From: an uncultured Rubrobacteraceae bacterium
GTDB taxonomy: Bacteria; Actinomycetota; Rubrobacteria; Rubrobacterales; Rubrobacteraceae
Assembly (NCBI GenBank): GCA_902805975.1
Contig: CADCUT010000221.1
Location: 2,444 to 60,634, forward strand
DNA length: 58,191 nucleotides
Direction: 5' to 3'
How positions within the stretch are numbered: the stretch's first letter is position 1; each line of letters begins with the position of its first letter. The translations under genes were made by a program, and so were the position numbers. Below are positions 9,093-18,091 of this stretch, one piece after another. A model generated the notes under the pieces. The model saw nothing but the letters and a program-made list of their open reading frames with translations. It was not told the origin of the DNA and did not search any database.

Positions 9093-10957
9093 GGGGTGAC
9101 CCTTCCGGAGCCGTCGGCGACGTCCGGGGGAACGTTGTAGTAACCGAGGGCGAAGCTCATCACGTCCTCGAAGGCCGGGGCCGAGGTCAACTCGCCCCAG
9201 TAGGTGGTCTGCGGCTCGTCGACGCTCACCAACATGACGAACTCGGGGTCCGTGGCGGGGGCGTACCCGACGAAGGAGGAGACGTACTCCGTGGTGTAGG
9301 TGCCGGTCTCGGGGTCCACTTTCTGGGAGGTGCCGGTCTTGCCGGCCACCGTGTAACCGGGAATCTGGGCCAGGTGGCCCGACCCTTCTGCGACGACGCC
9401 CTGCAACATCGTGCCTACTATATCCGAGGTCTCCTCGCTTATCACCCTGGGCCCCGGCGCCGGCTCCGTCTCGCGCTCGACGACGTGGGGCGTGACCCGC
9501 AGGCCACCGTTGGCGAGGGCGGCGTAACCCGCCACGAGCTGCAGCGGTGTTACCGTCAGGCCCTGACCGATGGGGATGTTCCCTATGGACGAGCCGCTCC
9601 AGTCCGCGTAGGCCGGCACCAGACCGGGGTCCTCACCCCACAGGTCCACCCCGCTTCGCTCCCCGAACCCGAAGCGCAAGATCGCATCGTGCAGCCCCTG
9701 CCCGCCGAGCGCCTGGGCGACCTGTATCGCCCCCACGTTGCTTGACTCGCGCAGCACGTCCGCCGGGGCCATAACCTTCGTCTCGTGCGGCCTCGAGTCG
9801 TGGATGACGCGGTCGGCGACGGCGATGCGGTCGGGGACGACGAAGGTGGACTCGGTCGTGACGGCCCCGGCCTCCAGCGCAGCGGCGACGGTGAACGCCT
9901 TGAAGGTGGACCCTGGCTCGTAGGGGTCCGTGATCACCCGGTCCCGCTGCGACTCAGGGGGAGCCTCCCCGAACTCGTTGTTGTCATAGCCGGGCGAGTT
10001 CGCGAGCGCCACGATCGCCCCGTCCTCGACGCGCATCATCAGGCCGACCGCGCTCTCTGCTTTGTGCTTCTCGACGGTCCGCCCGAGCGCGTCCTCCAAC
10101 TCTTGCTGGACGGCGGTATCCACGGTCAACCGGACGTCCTCCCCGGCCCCAAGCTCCTGGTCCCTCCTCGCCTCTACACCGCCGAACGTGTCGCCGAAAG
10201 GACCCTGGTATCCCGTCAACTGGCTCGCAAGGGCGCCCTCGGGGTAGACCCGTGAGGTGTCAGGAGCGGTTGTTATGCCCGCGATGCCGAGGTCTTCGAT
10301 CCGGGCTGCGGCATCGGGCGGCACGTCGGAGGCTACCTCGCTATAACCGGACGCTTCTCCGGAAGCGTCCGTGGCCGAGATCGCGGCCAGTATCTCTTTC
10401 TCCTTGAGGCCCACGGCGGGACCCAGGATCTCTCCCAACGAGCGGGCGGCAGCTTCGGGGTGTTCGATAAGGTAAGGGGTGGCGACGATCCTGGCGGTCT
10501 CCAGGCTCTTGGCGAGCTCGCGGCCATCCGCGCTGATGATGCTGCCGCGCGCCGCCCCCGTCGCGGCGACCTGCTCGACCCCCAGTTCGGAGGCGAACGC
10601 GCCGTACCGGTCGGCGTCGCTAAAGCCTATCTGGACCGCGCGCCCACCGAGGAGCAGGCCGATCACGAGGAACAGGGCCGCCACGATGCGCAACCGTCCG
10701 TAGCCGACGGGCGGGCCCGGCGGGGTTGCAGGCCCCCCGGCTCGGCCCCGGCGGCCGTTACCACGGGTTCGGGCGAGGCGGTGGTCCGAGATGGACACGA
10801 CCCTCGATCCACCGGTCCGCGCCCTCTTTCTCGATTTCCGGGGCGAGTTTTTCGGGGTGGCGGCCCTGGCATTAGCGCCCCGGCCACGCGCCCGATCAGT
10901 GCTGCCCCCCTCCTTCCTCCGCTCCCGCATGTGTGGTCCCATCCTCCCGTTCTCCAC
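9089..10957 (-). CDS. ftsI: Septal class B penicillin-binding protein (FtsI/PbpB type)
   Basis: Monofunctional D,D-transpeptidase that cross-links septal peptidoglycan. A long basic cytoplasmic tail (residues 1-88) precedes one membrane anchor (about 90-108), the dimerisation domain (RGSIISADGRELA) and the transpeptidase domain. The catalytic SxxK is STFK (about 350), SxN is SSN (about 405) and KTG is near 540. No PASTA repeats follow. The track start overlaps ftsL by 62 bases; ATGs at 10942 and 10930 are plausible alternatives, since GGGAGG precedes them. The position right after ftsL marks it as the division PBP. Confidence 0.92.
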   Translation of the reverse strand: MENGRMGPHMRERRKEGGSTDRARGRGANARAATPKNSPRKSRKRARTGGSRVVSISDHRLARTRGNGRRGRAGGPATPPGPPVGYGRLRIVAALFLVIGLLLGGRAVQIGFSDADRYGAFASELGVEQVAATGAARGSIISADGRELAKSLETARIVATPYLIEHPEAAARSLGEILGPAVGLKEKEILAAISATDASGEASGYSEVASDVPPDAAARIEDLGIAGITTAPDTSRVYPEGALASQLTGYQGPFGDTFGGVEARRDQELGAGEDVRLTVDTAVQQELEDALGRTVEKHKAESAVGLMMRVEDGAIVALANSPGYDNNEFGEAPPESQRDRVITDPYEPGSTFKAFTVAAALEAGAVTTESTFVVPDRIAVADRVIHDSRPHETKVMAPADVLRESSNVGAIQVAQALGGQGLHDAILRFGFGERSGVDLWGEDPGLVPAYADWSGSSIGNIPIGQGLTVTPLQLVAGYAALANGGLRVTPHVVERETEPAPGPRVISEETSDIVGTMLQGVVAEGSGHLAQIPGYTVAGKTGTSQKVDPETGTYTTEYVSSFVGYAPATDPEFVMLVSVDEPQTTYWGELTSAPAFEDVMSFALGYYNVPPDVADGSGRVTP

Positions 10958-11330
10958 CCTTGATGACTTCCAGGTCCGCGCTACCCGCGTCCCGCATGCC
11001 CAGCTTCTCGCGGGCTAGCGGCCGGACTCTGTCCGCCGCCGACAACTTGGCGACATCGACCTCGAGCCGCTCCCCTTGGGCCCTGGTCGCATCGAGTTCG
11101 TTTTGCAGTCCCTGCGTCCGGCTCTCCAGGCCGGCAGAGACCGTGTGCAGGTATACGCTCCCGAGCATCAGCAACACGGGGACGATGACCAGGATCGCAA
11201 ACCGCCGTTTGCGGCCCCGCATCTTGCGTCGCTCGCTCCCTGACCTCTTGTTGCCCGGGGCGCGTTCCCAAACGGGCCACGCGGGCTCGGTGGGCAGCGT
11301 CGAGCGGTACCGGCGCTGGGGCGCGGCCAT
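10896..11330 (-). CDS. ftsL: FtsL/DivIC-like cell division protein
   Basis: Small bitopic divisome protein of 144 aa. A basic N-terminus leads into one hydrophobic segment (about 44-64, FAILVIVPVLLML) and a predicted coiled coil (about 66-100), then the short LAREKLGMRDAG motif typical of FtsL/DivIC. FtsL-family sequence identity is always low, so the call rests on size, topology and its place between rsmH and ftsI. The ATG shares one base with the rsmH TGA (TGATG), so translation is likely coupled. Confidence 0.82.
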   Translation of the reverse strand: MAAPQRRYRSTLPTEPAWPVWERAPGNKRSGSERRKMRGRKRRFAILVIVPVLLMLGSVYLHTVSAGLESRTQGLQNELDATRAQGERLEVDVAKLSAADRVRPLAREKLGMRDAGSADLEVIKGGEREDGTTHAGAEEGGGQH

Positions 11331-12262
11331 CAGGCGTCCCCCGAAGGTTCCGCGGTCCGGGTCGCAGAGCGCAGCCTGGCGGAGGCGCTGCGCGGGTTCT
11401 CCCTGACCTCATCCTCGGACGGCCGGAGAACCGCGCCCCGGCGGAAGATCGGGCTCGCCCCGCAGACGCATACGGGCAACTCGGGGGGGCAGACGCAACG
11501 TCCCTCCCGCTCGGAGACGAAGCGCTTGACCAGCCGGTCCTCCCCGGAATGGAACGTGATGGCGACGAGACGCCCGCCCGGCACGAGCAGATGCTCCGTG
11601 GCCTCGAGCGCCCGCCGCACACTGCCCAGCTCGTCGTTGACCCTGACCCGCACGGCCTGGAAGATCCTCTTCGCCGGGTTCCCTCCCCGCTCCCTCCAGC
11701 CAACGGCAGCCCGTACCGCGTCGTGGAGTTCCGTGGTGGTAGAGAGCGGCCTGCGGCGCACGACCTCGCGCGCGACCCTGCGGGCCTCCCCCCGCGGCAC
11801 GTCTCCGTACTGAACCAGCGTGCCGATAAGGTCTGCCACCTCGACCTCGTTCAGGTACTCGGCGGCCGAGATCCCGCTTGCGGGGTCCATCCTCATGTCG
11901 AGCGGCCCCTCGGTCACGTATGAGAACCCGCGCCCGGGGTCGTCGATCTGGAAGCTAGAGAGGCCGAGGTCGAAGAGCACCGCGTCCGCCCGCTCCCCCC
12001 TATCAACCATCTCCCACAAAACCTCGTCAAAGGGCCCGGCGACGAAATTGAAGCGCTCGTCCGACAGCAGGTCCCGCGCCCGGCCTGCAGCCTGCGGGTC
12101 CCTGTCCACCCCGACGACGGTCCCGCCGGGTCCCATCTCGTCTAACACCCGCCGCGCATGACCGCCGCCGCCGAAGGTGGCGTCCACGACGATCGCATCC
12201 TCCTGAACCTGGAGGGCCGACACCGCTTCTTCCAAAAGGACTGGCCTGTGACTGGCGGCCAT
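11330..12262 (-). CDS. rsmH: 16S rRNA (cytosine1402-N4)-methyltransferase RsmH
   Basis: SAM-dependent methyltransferase for C1402 in the 16S decoding centre (formerly MraW). It carries the conserved N-terminus HRPVLLEEAV, the SAM-binding DATFGGGGHA, DLGLSSFQ and FHSGEDRLVK. The ORF track extends 27 codons back into mraZ; the natural start is the ATG at 12262, which overlaps the mraZ TGA as TGATG, giving 310 aa. A GTG three bases earlier (GTGATG) is also possible. It is the second gene of the dcw operon. Confidence 0.95.
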   Translation of the reverse strand: MAASHRPVLLEEAVSALQVQEDAIVVDATFGGGGHARRVLDEMGPGGTVVGVDRDPQAAGRARDLLSDERFNFVAGPFDEVLWEMVDRGERADAVLFDLGLSSFQIDDPGRGFSYVTEGPLDMRMDPASGISAAEYLNEVEVADLIGTLVQYGDVPRGEARRVAREVVRRRPLSTTTELHDAVRAAVGWRERGGNPAKRIFQAVRVRVNDELGSVRRALEATEHLLVPGGRLVAITFHSGEDRLVKRFVSEREGRCVCPPELPVCVCGASPIFRRGAVLRPSEDEVRENPRSASARLRSATRTAEPSGDA

Positions 12263-12702
12263 CACCCTCCGAGCTCCCTGCCGGCGAACTCCTCGACGAT
12301 CTCTGAGAAGGAGTCGTCGGCGCCGGCGACGTAGCGATCCCACTCGGCGGTGTCCCAGATCTCGAGCCTGTCGTCCACCCCGGTGACGGTAACGTCCCGC
12401 CGCAGGCCGGCGTACCCGGCGAGTTTGGTCGGGATCAAAACCCTACCCTGCCGATCCAGCGTCGCCTCGAAGGCCATCGAGAAGAACATGCGGGAGAGCT
12501 GGCGTCCCCGCGAGGTGAGGTCCGCGTTGGCCTTGATGTTGGCCTTGAACGTCGCCCACTCCTCGGGCGGGAACGCGAAGAGACAACGATCCACCCCCTT
12601 GGTGACGACGATCCCACCCTCGAAGTACGGGCGAAGGCGAGACGGAAGGGTCAGACGCCCCTTCTCATCCAGCGTGTGCTCGTACTCGCCTAAAAGGGCC
12701 AG
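12262..12702 (-). CDS. mraZ: Transcriptional regulator MraZ, apparently started at CTG
   Basis: DNA-binding repressor of the dcw operon, built of two SpoVT/AbrB-like repeats. The track ORF (110 aa) begins at an internal GTG and lacks the first repeat. Translating upstream restores the expected N-terminus LGEYEHTLDEKGRLTLPSRL. Only CTG at 12700-12702 lies between this segment and an in-frame TAG at 12706-12708, and GGGAGG sits seven bases upstream of it. The product is then 146 aa (M-ALLGEYEHTLDEKG), the normal MraZ size. Both repeats keep a D.KGR / D.QGR core. A non-standard start in a regulator is unusual. Confidence 0.88.
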   Translation of the reverse strand: MALLGEYEHTLDEKGRLTLPSRLRPYFEGGIVVTKGVDRCLFAFPPEEWATFKANIKANADLTSRGRQLSRMFFSMAFEATLDRQGRVLIPTKLAGYAGLRRDVTVTGVDDRLEIWDTAEWDRYVAGADDSFSEIVEEFAGRELGG

Positions 12703-12747
12703 GGTCTAGCCTCCCACTACGCTCCACTTTGACCCACAACTCGCGAA

Positions 12748-12776
12748 ATTCTTGCATATGGGGCAAAAATAAGCAA
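12748..12776 (-). promoter_or_regulatory. Weak candidate promoter of the dcw operon
   Basis: Reading toward mraZ, TTGCTT (12776-12771) and AAGAAT (12753-12748) are separated by 17 bases and lie between the TGGG cluster and the mraZ ribosome-binding site. The hexamers are only partial matches. The rest of the 333-base gap between mraZ and the tRNA (12703-13035) shows AT-rich patches, such as TTTTTAAAG near 12860, but no gene. Confidence 0.3.
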
Positions 12777-12807
12777 CGTAGGCACCGCCAGAGGGTCGGA
12801 ATCGCAC

Positions 12808-12845
12808 CCCAGAGACCCCCAAAAAGCTCTTAGACCCACCCCCCA
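12808..12845 (-). promoter_or_regulatory. Candidate MraZ operator repeats
   Basis: On the mraZ strand, TGGG cores occur at 12821-12818 and 12811-12808, exactly ten bases apart, with further TGGG cores at 12845-12842 and 12838-12835. MraZ is known to bind direct TGGG repeats spaced by about one helical turn upstream of its own gene. The cluster is about 110 bases upstream of the mraZ start. The downstream pair has ideal spacing; the other two are off-register. Confidence 0.55.
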
Positions 12846-13035
12846 AGGGGTATGGACCCCCTTTAAAAACAGTTGGTTAAGGGCTTCTAGCTGGTGAGGA
12901 GCGGGCGGGGGAGCAGATATTAGTGGGGTGACATATGGGCGCAGTTGGACGATGGCACGCAACATGTTGGGGGTTTCGGAAACAGTGGTTGGTCGTGGGG
13001 GGTAATTCGTGTAGGGCCGCGGAGATCGGGGGTTT

Positions 13036-13112
13036 TGGTGGGCCCACCAGGACTCGAACCTGGGACCGTCCGATTATGAGTCGGATGCTCTAACCAACTG
13101 AGCTATGGGCCC
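13036..13112 (-). tRNA. tRNA with CAU anticodon (probable tRNA-Ile2, otherwise Met)
   Basis: The complement begins GGGCCCATAGCTCAG and folds as a cloverleaf: acceptor GGGCCCA with TGGGCCC, anticodon loop CTCATAA (CAU) and T-arm GGTTCGAGTCC. An encoded CCA occupies 13038-13036, giving 77 bases. CAU can be Met or the lysidine-modified Ile2. The C4-G69 and C5-G68 acceptor pairs resemble known TilS-recognised Ile2 tRNAs, which favours Ile2, but I cannot settle it. It lies 30 bases after tRNA-Asn and is probably co-transcribed with it. Confidence 0.9.
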
Positions 13113-13142
13113 GTGGCGGTGTAACCTCGGAACACTGTCCGG

Positions 13143-13215
13143 CTCCCCCGGCTGGACTCGAACCAGCAACCCTTCGATTAACAGTCGAATGCTCTGCCAA
13201 TTGAGCTACAGGGGA
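13143..13215 (-). tRNA. tRNA-Asn (GTT)
   Basis: The complement reads TCCCCTGTAGCTCAATTGGC and folds as a 73-base cloverleaf. Acceptor TCCCCTG pairs with CGGGGGA with one G-U pair. The anticodon loop CTGTTAA gives GUU and the T-arm is GGTTCGAGTCC. No CCA is encoded after the G discriminator. It is transcribed from the promoter at 13233-13261. Confidence 0.95.
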
Positions 13216-13232
13216 AAGGTTACAGCAGGTGG

Positions 13233-13261
13233 ATTATACGGGGCGACGCTGGCGGCTTCAA
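13233..13261 (-). promoter_or_regulatory. Sigma-70-type promoter of the tRNA-Asn/tRNA-CAU unit
   Basis: On the minus strand TTGAAG (13261-13256), 17 bases and a perfect TATAAT (13238-13233) end 17 bases upstream of the mature tRNA-Asn 5' end. The -35 box overlaps the last bases of dnaG. Confidence 0.88.
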
Positions 13262-15120
13262 GGCGTCGAGGAGACGGCGCGGAGGGCCCCTTCGAGGGAC
13301 CTTATCTCTCTGCCAAGCGCCTCTTTCTCGTCGTAATCTTCAACCTCTCGCTGGCTACGGCGGCGGCTGAGGATGACGAGGCGTAACCAGAGCTCACGGA
13401 TGGAGCTCTTGGAAGGGTAGAGGTCGTCCCGACGTATCCTCGTCGCTTCGGCGTCGATGACCATGAGGAGATCCATCAGGGGGCGGGCCCGCTCGTCGGA
13501 GAATACGGCGCTCATGTTCGCCCCCGCGTGCTCTTTGAGCACGGCGAAGACCCGAGCCTGGTCCTCGTCGCCGAAATCCTCGGGCAACAGCATCAGGGGC
13601 TCGGAGAGGCCGGGCACCCGAACCCCCTGTCGCAGAGGCTCAGCGCTGTATTCGGGACGGGCGAGGATCGCCGCCAGCGTCTCGCGCCCGGCCTCTTGCA
13701 GCGGGTTGCCATAATTGGGTGAGCGATTCGAGCTCCTGGCAGAGCGCCTCTGCGCGCGGGCCGGCGTCTCGGCGGATGCTCGGCTCCGCTTCACCTGCAG
13801 CACCTCCTCGCTCACGCCAAGGGTCTCGGCGGCAAGACGGACGGCCTCTCCGTAGAAGACGGGGTCGTCGATCCGCTTGATGAGGTTCCTGATCTCCGGC
13901 AACGTTCGGGACCTTTCGGTGGCGTCGGCGCCCCGCGCCCACTCCGCCTTGCGACGAAAGATGTACTCGAGGAGGGGCATCGCCTGCGACTTGAGCATGG
14001 ACCTGAACTCCTCCGCGGGGTGTTCCAGCAGCCAGTCCGCCGGGTCCGCCGAGAGGCGCAGTACACGCAGGTCCAGCTTCAGCCTCGTCGCCTCGACCGC
14101 CGCGTCGGCATCGTCTGTGGCCTTCGTTCCCTCCAACTCCTGCACGGTCGCATCGGCCCGCTCCAGCGCCCTCTCCCCCGCGGCATCCGGGTCGAAGAGC
14201 ATGTAGATCCTGTCCACATAGCCGCTCAGGGTCTTGAGGTGGCTCGGCGTCGTCGCGGTCCCGAGGGTCGCCACGGCGTTCTTTATCCCTGATTGGTAGA
14301 GCATCAAGACGTCCGTGTAGCCCTCGACTATGAGGGCCGCCCGCTCCCTGCTTACCGCCTGCGCGACCTGCGGGAAACCGTAGAGGAGGTCGCGCTTGTT
14401 GAAGATCTCCGTCTCCGGGGAGTTGAGGTACTTCGGCTGGGCGTCACCCATAGCCCGCGCGCCAAACCCGACGATCCTGCCCCGACGGTCGGAGATGGGG
14501 AACGTGATCCTACCCCCAAACCTCTCCCCTCCCCGCGAGGACAACAACCCCGCAGCTTCCAGACTCGACCTCTCGATGCCGAGCTTCTTCACCGCCTGAA
14601 AGAACCCGGAACCCCCGCGCAGGGCATACCCCAAACGGAATTCTTCTATAGTAGAACGCTGCAGTCCGCGGCCTTCGAGGTACTCGCGGGCCGCCCGCGC
14701 TTCGGGGCTTGAAGACTTCAAGAGGTACTTGTGGTAGTAGATGGCGGCAGCGGCGAGGGCCCTGTAGATCGCGCGCCGCCGGCCGGCGCGTTTCTTCGCG
14801 GCTTCGGCGTCTCCCCCGCCCTCGAACTCCAGCTCGACGCCGGAGCGTTCGGCGAGATAAGAGACGGCTTCGGCGAAGTCCAGGGACTTGAGGTCCATCA
14901 AGAGCTTGATGGCGTCGCCGCCGCGCTGGCAGCCGAAGCAGTAATAGAAGCCCCTGTCCGGGGAGACGCTGAAAGAGGGGGTCTTTTCCTGGTGGTCGGG
15001 GTACGGGCAGAGGCCGGAGAAGCGGGTGCCCTGGCGGCGCAGGGCGGTGAACTCGGAGGTAACCTCGACGATGTTCGCGGCCTCGCGCACGTCCTCGATG
15101 CTGCGCTGCGAGATCCTCAA
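13258..15120 (-). CDS. dnaG: DNA primase DnaG
   Basis: Makes RNA primers at replication forks. The N-terminal CHC2 zinc ribbon uses C38, H43, C61 and C64 (LCPYPDH..CFGC). The catalytic core includes the TOPRIM motif EGYTDVLML (about 265) and FDPDAAG near 315, and a helical C-terminal DnaB-interaction region follows. Length 620 aa is normal. The start is TTG with GGGG just before it. It is divergent from ppc; the shared gap is AT-rich (GTTATACC, TATAGATATT) and probably holds both promoters. Confidence 0.95.
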   Translation of the reverse strand: MRISQRSIEDVREAANIVEVTSEFTALRRQGTRFSGLCPYPDHQEKTPSFSVSPDRGFYYCFGCQRGGDAIKLLMDLKSLDFAEAVSYLAERSGVELEFEGGGDAEAAKKRAGRRRAIYRALAAAAIYYHKYLLKSSSPEARAAREYLEGRGLQRSTIEEFRLGYALRGGSGFFQAVKKLGIERSSLEAAGLLSSRGGERFGGRITFPISDRRGRIVGFGARAMGDAQPKYLNSPETEIFNKRDLLYGFPQVAQAVSRERAALIVEGYTDVLMLYQSGIKNAVATLGTATTPSHLKTLSGYVDRIYMLFDPDAAGERALERADATVQELEGTKATDDADAAVEATRLKLDLRVLRLSADPADWLLEHPAEEFRSMLKSQAMPLLEYIFRRKAEWARGADATERSRTLPEIRNLIKRIDDPVFYGEAVRLAAETLGVSEEVLQVKRSRASAETPARAQRRSARSSNRSPNYGNPLQEAGRETLAAILARPEYSAEPLRQGVRVPGLSEPLMLLPEDFGDEDQARVFAVLKEHAGANMSAVFSDERARPLMDLLMVIDAEATRIRRDDLYPSKSSIRELWLRLVILSRRRSQREVEDYDEKEALGREIRSLEGALRAVSSTP

Positions 15121-15201
15121 CCCCGCGCCCCCGTTATACCGATGTATAGATATTTGCGTTTCATCTCCGACCCCATGGGTCGTAATGTTACTCTACCGAC
15201 C

Positions 15202-18021
15202 GTGAGTATCCGTCAGAGATCAGATGGGGTGCCCAGGGCCGGGTATGCGGACCTCCCGCCGGGGGTCGGCTTCGAGCCCAAAGACGAGCCCTTGAGGCGG
15301 GACATCAACCTGCTCGGGCGCGTGTTGGGCCAGGTGTTGATCGAGCAGGAGGGAAGGCGCCTCTTTGACGCCGAGGAGGAGATACGCCTGCTGTGCAAGC
15401 GGCTGCGCTTCGGCTATGACCCCGAGCTCGACGGCAGGCTGCGGAACCTGATCGACGGCCTCGACCCCGACGACCTGAACCGGATCGTGCGTGCCTTCTC
15501 CGTGTACTTCCAGCTCGTCAACATCGCGGAGCGCTACCACCGGGTCCGTCGCAGCCGCCAGTACGAGGCCTCGCCCGACAGCCCGCCGCAGAGGGCGTCG
15601 GTGGCGAGCGCGCTCTCGCGCCTCAAGGACGAGGGTGTGGTCGCGCGGGACCTGCAGCACGTGCTCGACGGCATGAACGTCGGGCTCGTCCTCACGGCCC
15701 ATCCGACAGAAGCCATGCGCAGGAGCGTCCGGCGCAAGCACGAGCGCATCGGCGAGATTCTGGCCGGTCTGGAGTCACCCTCGCTCACCCAGAAAGAGCG
15801 GCGCCGGATCGAGGAGGACCTCGCCGAGGAGATCACCGTCCTCTGGCAGACGGACGAGCTGAGGGTCAGGCGGCCGGAGGTAACCCAGGAGATCGAGCGG
15901 ACCCTGCTCTTCTTCGAGCACCCGCTCATCTCCGCGACGCTCGAGGCGTACAGGGAGTTCGAGGACGAGCTCGCGACGCAATTTCCGGAAGATACCCCCC
16001 GGCTCGGGCGGGTGCTGGAGTTCGGCTCGTGGGTCGGCGGAGACCAGGACGGCAACCCGTTCGTCGAGCCGCCCATGATCAACACGGCGCTCAGCCTGCA
16101 CCGGCGCCTGATCGTCGAGCGCCACCTCCACTCGGTCTCGGGTCTCGTGAACCACATGAGCCAGTCGCAGAGGCTTACGGGCGTCTCGGAGGAACTCAGG
16201 GGGACAATCGAGGTCTACGAGGGGCGAATGCCGGAAGTGGTTGAGCGTTACCGGGCCGGCGACCCGAACGAGCTGTACCGCAAGATGCTGCTCTTCGTGG
16301 CCGAACGCCTGCGTCGCACGCTCGAAGACCCAGGGGCCAACGAAGCCTACGCCGGCGCCACGGAGTTTCTGGATGACCTGTCGGTCGTGCGGGAGAGCCT
16401 GCTGCGCCACGGGGGGGAGCGGGCGGCAGAGGGGGGCCTGAGGGACCTGATCCGGCAGGTCGAGATCTTCGGGTTCCACCTGGCGAAGCTCGACGTCCGT
16501 CAGGAGAGCGCGACGGTGGTCCGGGCGACGGCGGCCGTGGTCGCCCGTGCCACGGGCAAAGACCTCCTCGAGATGGACGAACACGAACGCGCCGCGCTCC
16601 TACGCCGGCTTCTCACCGACCCGGACCCGCTCGTAGCCACTCCCGAAGACCTCTCCGAGGAGTCCGCGAAGGTACTGGATACCTTCGGGCGCATACAGGC
16701 TGTCAGGGGTGAGTTCTCTGAGATGCCGGTCGAGACGTTTGTTCTGAGCATGGCCCACCACGCGAGCGACGTGCTCTGCGTGCAGTTGCTGGCCAAGCGG
16801 GCGGGCCTGCTCCAGGTCGATGCCGACGGCCATTGCTCGGCCAACCATCTGCGGGTCTCGCCGCTCTTCGAGACGGTGAACGACCTCGGGCGGGCCCCCG
16901 AGGTCTTGCGGCTGCTGCTGGATGATTCCTTCTACAGATCGTCACTGTCCCATGGGGGCGATCTGCAGGAGATCATGCTCGGCTACAGCGACTCCGGCAA
17001 GGACGCCGGATACGTCACGAGCAACTGGACCCTCTACGAAGTGCAGGGCCAACTCGCGTCCGTAGCCAAAGACCACGGCGTACGGTTGAGGCTCTTTCAC
17101 GGCCGCGGGGGGAGCGCTGGGCGGGGCGGTGGACCGAGCTACAGGGCGATCATGGCCCAGCCCGCCGGCACGCTCGACGGCAACATCAGGATCACGGAGC
17201 AGGGGGAGGTGATCTCCTTCAAGTACAGCATGCGCGGCCTCGCCCGCCGCAACCTGGACACGGTGCTGGCCGCGGTCCTGGAGGCGACCGCCGACACGTC
17301 CCCCCCCGCCCCAGAACCCCGCTGGACGGACGCGATGGAGGAGCTCTCCACGATCGCCAGGGAGGCGTACCGCTCGCTGGTCTACGAGGACGAGGACTTC
17401 CTCCCCTTCTTCTCCGAGGCCTCCCCCATCGGCGAGCTGTCGTCGCTGAACATGGGCAGCCGTCCCGCCCGCCGGGTGCAGAACCCTGAGGTGGAGAGCC
17501 TCCGGGCGATCCCGTGGGTCTTCGCCTGGACGCAGAACCGGTTCCTCCTGCCCTCCTGGTACGGCTCCGGCACGGCGCTCGGCTCGTTCGCGGGCGACGG
17601 GGGAAAGCTCGAAACCCTGCGCGAGATGTACCGCGGATGGCCGTTCTTCCGGACGCTTTTGGACTTCATGCAGATGACCCTCGCCAAGAGCGACCTCCGC
17701 ATAGCCTGGTCCTACGCGTCCCTCGTCTCGGACGAAGGCGTCAGGGACCGGATGTGGGCCAGGATCTCCGCGGAGCACGCCGCCTGCCTCGAAGCCCTCC
17801 TCCTTATCACGGGCTCGGAGAGCCTTCTCGACGACACCCCTGTCCTGCAGCGCTCGATCCGACTCAGAAACCCCTACGTGGACCCGCTCTCCTACGTCCA
17901 GGTCAGCCTCCTGCGCCGGCTCAGAGCACTCCCCGAAGAGTCCCCGGAACGAGAAGGCGTCCTCAAGACGCTACTGCTTACCGTCTCGGGGATCTCCTCT
18001 GGACTCCTGAACACGGGATAA
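15202..18021 (+). CDS. ppc: Phosphoenolpyruvate carboxylase
   Basis: Anaplerotic enzyme that carboxylates PEP to oxaloacetate. Motifs are the catalytic-His segment LTAHPTEAMRR, YSDSGKDAGY, the glycine-rich FHGRGGSAGRGGGP loop and the C-terminal NTG. The track ORF opens at 14731, antisense inside dnaG, which is impossible for the real start. Candidate starts are ATG 15142, ATG 15175, GTG 15202 and GTG 15229; none has a good ribosome-binding site. I chose GTG 15202 (939 aa) because the upstream DNA is AT-rich and promoter-like; the choice is uncertain. It is one of very few plus-strand genes here. Confidence 0.92.
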   Translation: MSIRQRSDGVPRAGYADLPPGVGFEPKDEPLRRDINLLGRVLGQVLIEQEGRRLFDAEEEIRLLCKRLRFGYDPELDGRLRNLIDGLDPDDLNRIVRAFSVYFQLVNIAERYHRVRRSRQYEASPDSPPQRASVASALSRLKDEGVVARDLQHVLDGMNVGLVLTAHPTEAMRRSVRRKHERIGEILAGLESPSLTQKERRRIEEDLAEEITVLWQTDELRVRRPEVTQEIERTLLFFEHPLISATLEAYREFEDELATQFPEDTPRLGRVLEFGSWVGGDQDGNPFVEPPMINTALSLHRRLIVERHLHSVSGLVNHMSQSQRLTGVSEELRGTIEVYEGRMPEVVERYRAGDPNELYRKMLLFVAERLRRTLEDPGANEAYAGATEFLDDLSVVRESLLRHGGERAAEGGLRDLIRQVEIFGFHLAKLDVRQESATVVRATAAVVARATGKDLLEMDEHERAALLRRLLTDPDPLVATPEDLSEESAKVLDTFGRIQAVRGEFSEMPVETFVLSMAHHASDVLCVQLLAKRAGLLQVDADGHCSANHLRVSPLFETVNDLGRAPEVLRLLLDDSFYRSSLSHGGDLQEIMLGYSDSGKDAGYVTSNWTLYEVQGQLASVAKDHGVRLRLFHGRGGSAGRGGGPSYRAIMAQPAGTLDGNIRITEQGEVISFKYSMRGLARRNLDTVLAAVLEATADTSPPAPEPRWTDAMEELSTIAREAYRSLVYEDEDFLPFFSEASPIGELSSLNMGSRPARRVQNPEVESLRAIPWVFAWTQNRFLLPSWYGSGTALGSFAGDGGKLETLREMYRGWPFFRTLLDFMQMTLAKSDLRIAWSYASLVSDEGVRDRMWARISAEHAACLEALLLITGSESLLDDTPVLQRSIRLRNPYVDPLSYVQVSLLRRLRALPEESPEREGVLKTLLLTVSGISSGLLNTG

Positions 18022-18091
18022 GCGTCTGCTGGATCTGCCGCGCTGCTCATCGATCCAACGCAGCCCGCATCTCACGACCTCGGGCGGCGCT

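Noticed and set aside
14731-15201. 5' extension of the ppc ORF to 14731
   Set aside because: It runs antisense through dnaG, whose zinc-ribbon domain is clearly coded there; high-GC DNA leaves the antisense frame open.
18030-18057. Bidirectional terminator between ppc and dgt
   Set aside because: TGGATC/GATCCA is only six pairs with a 16-base loop and no T-tract.
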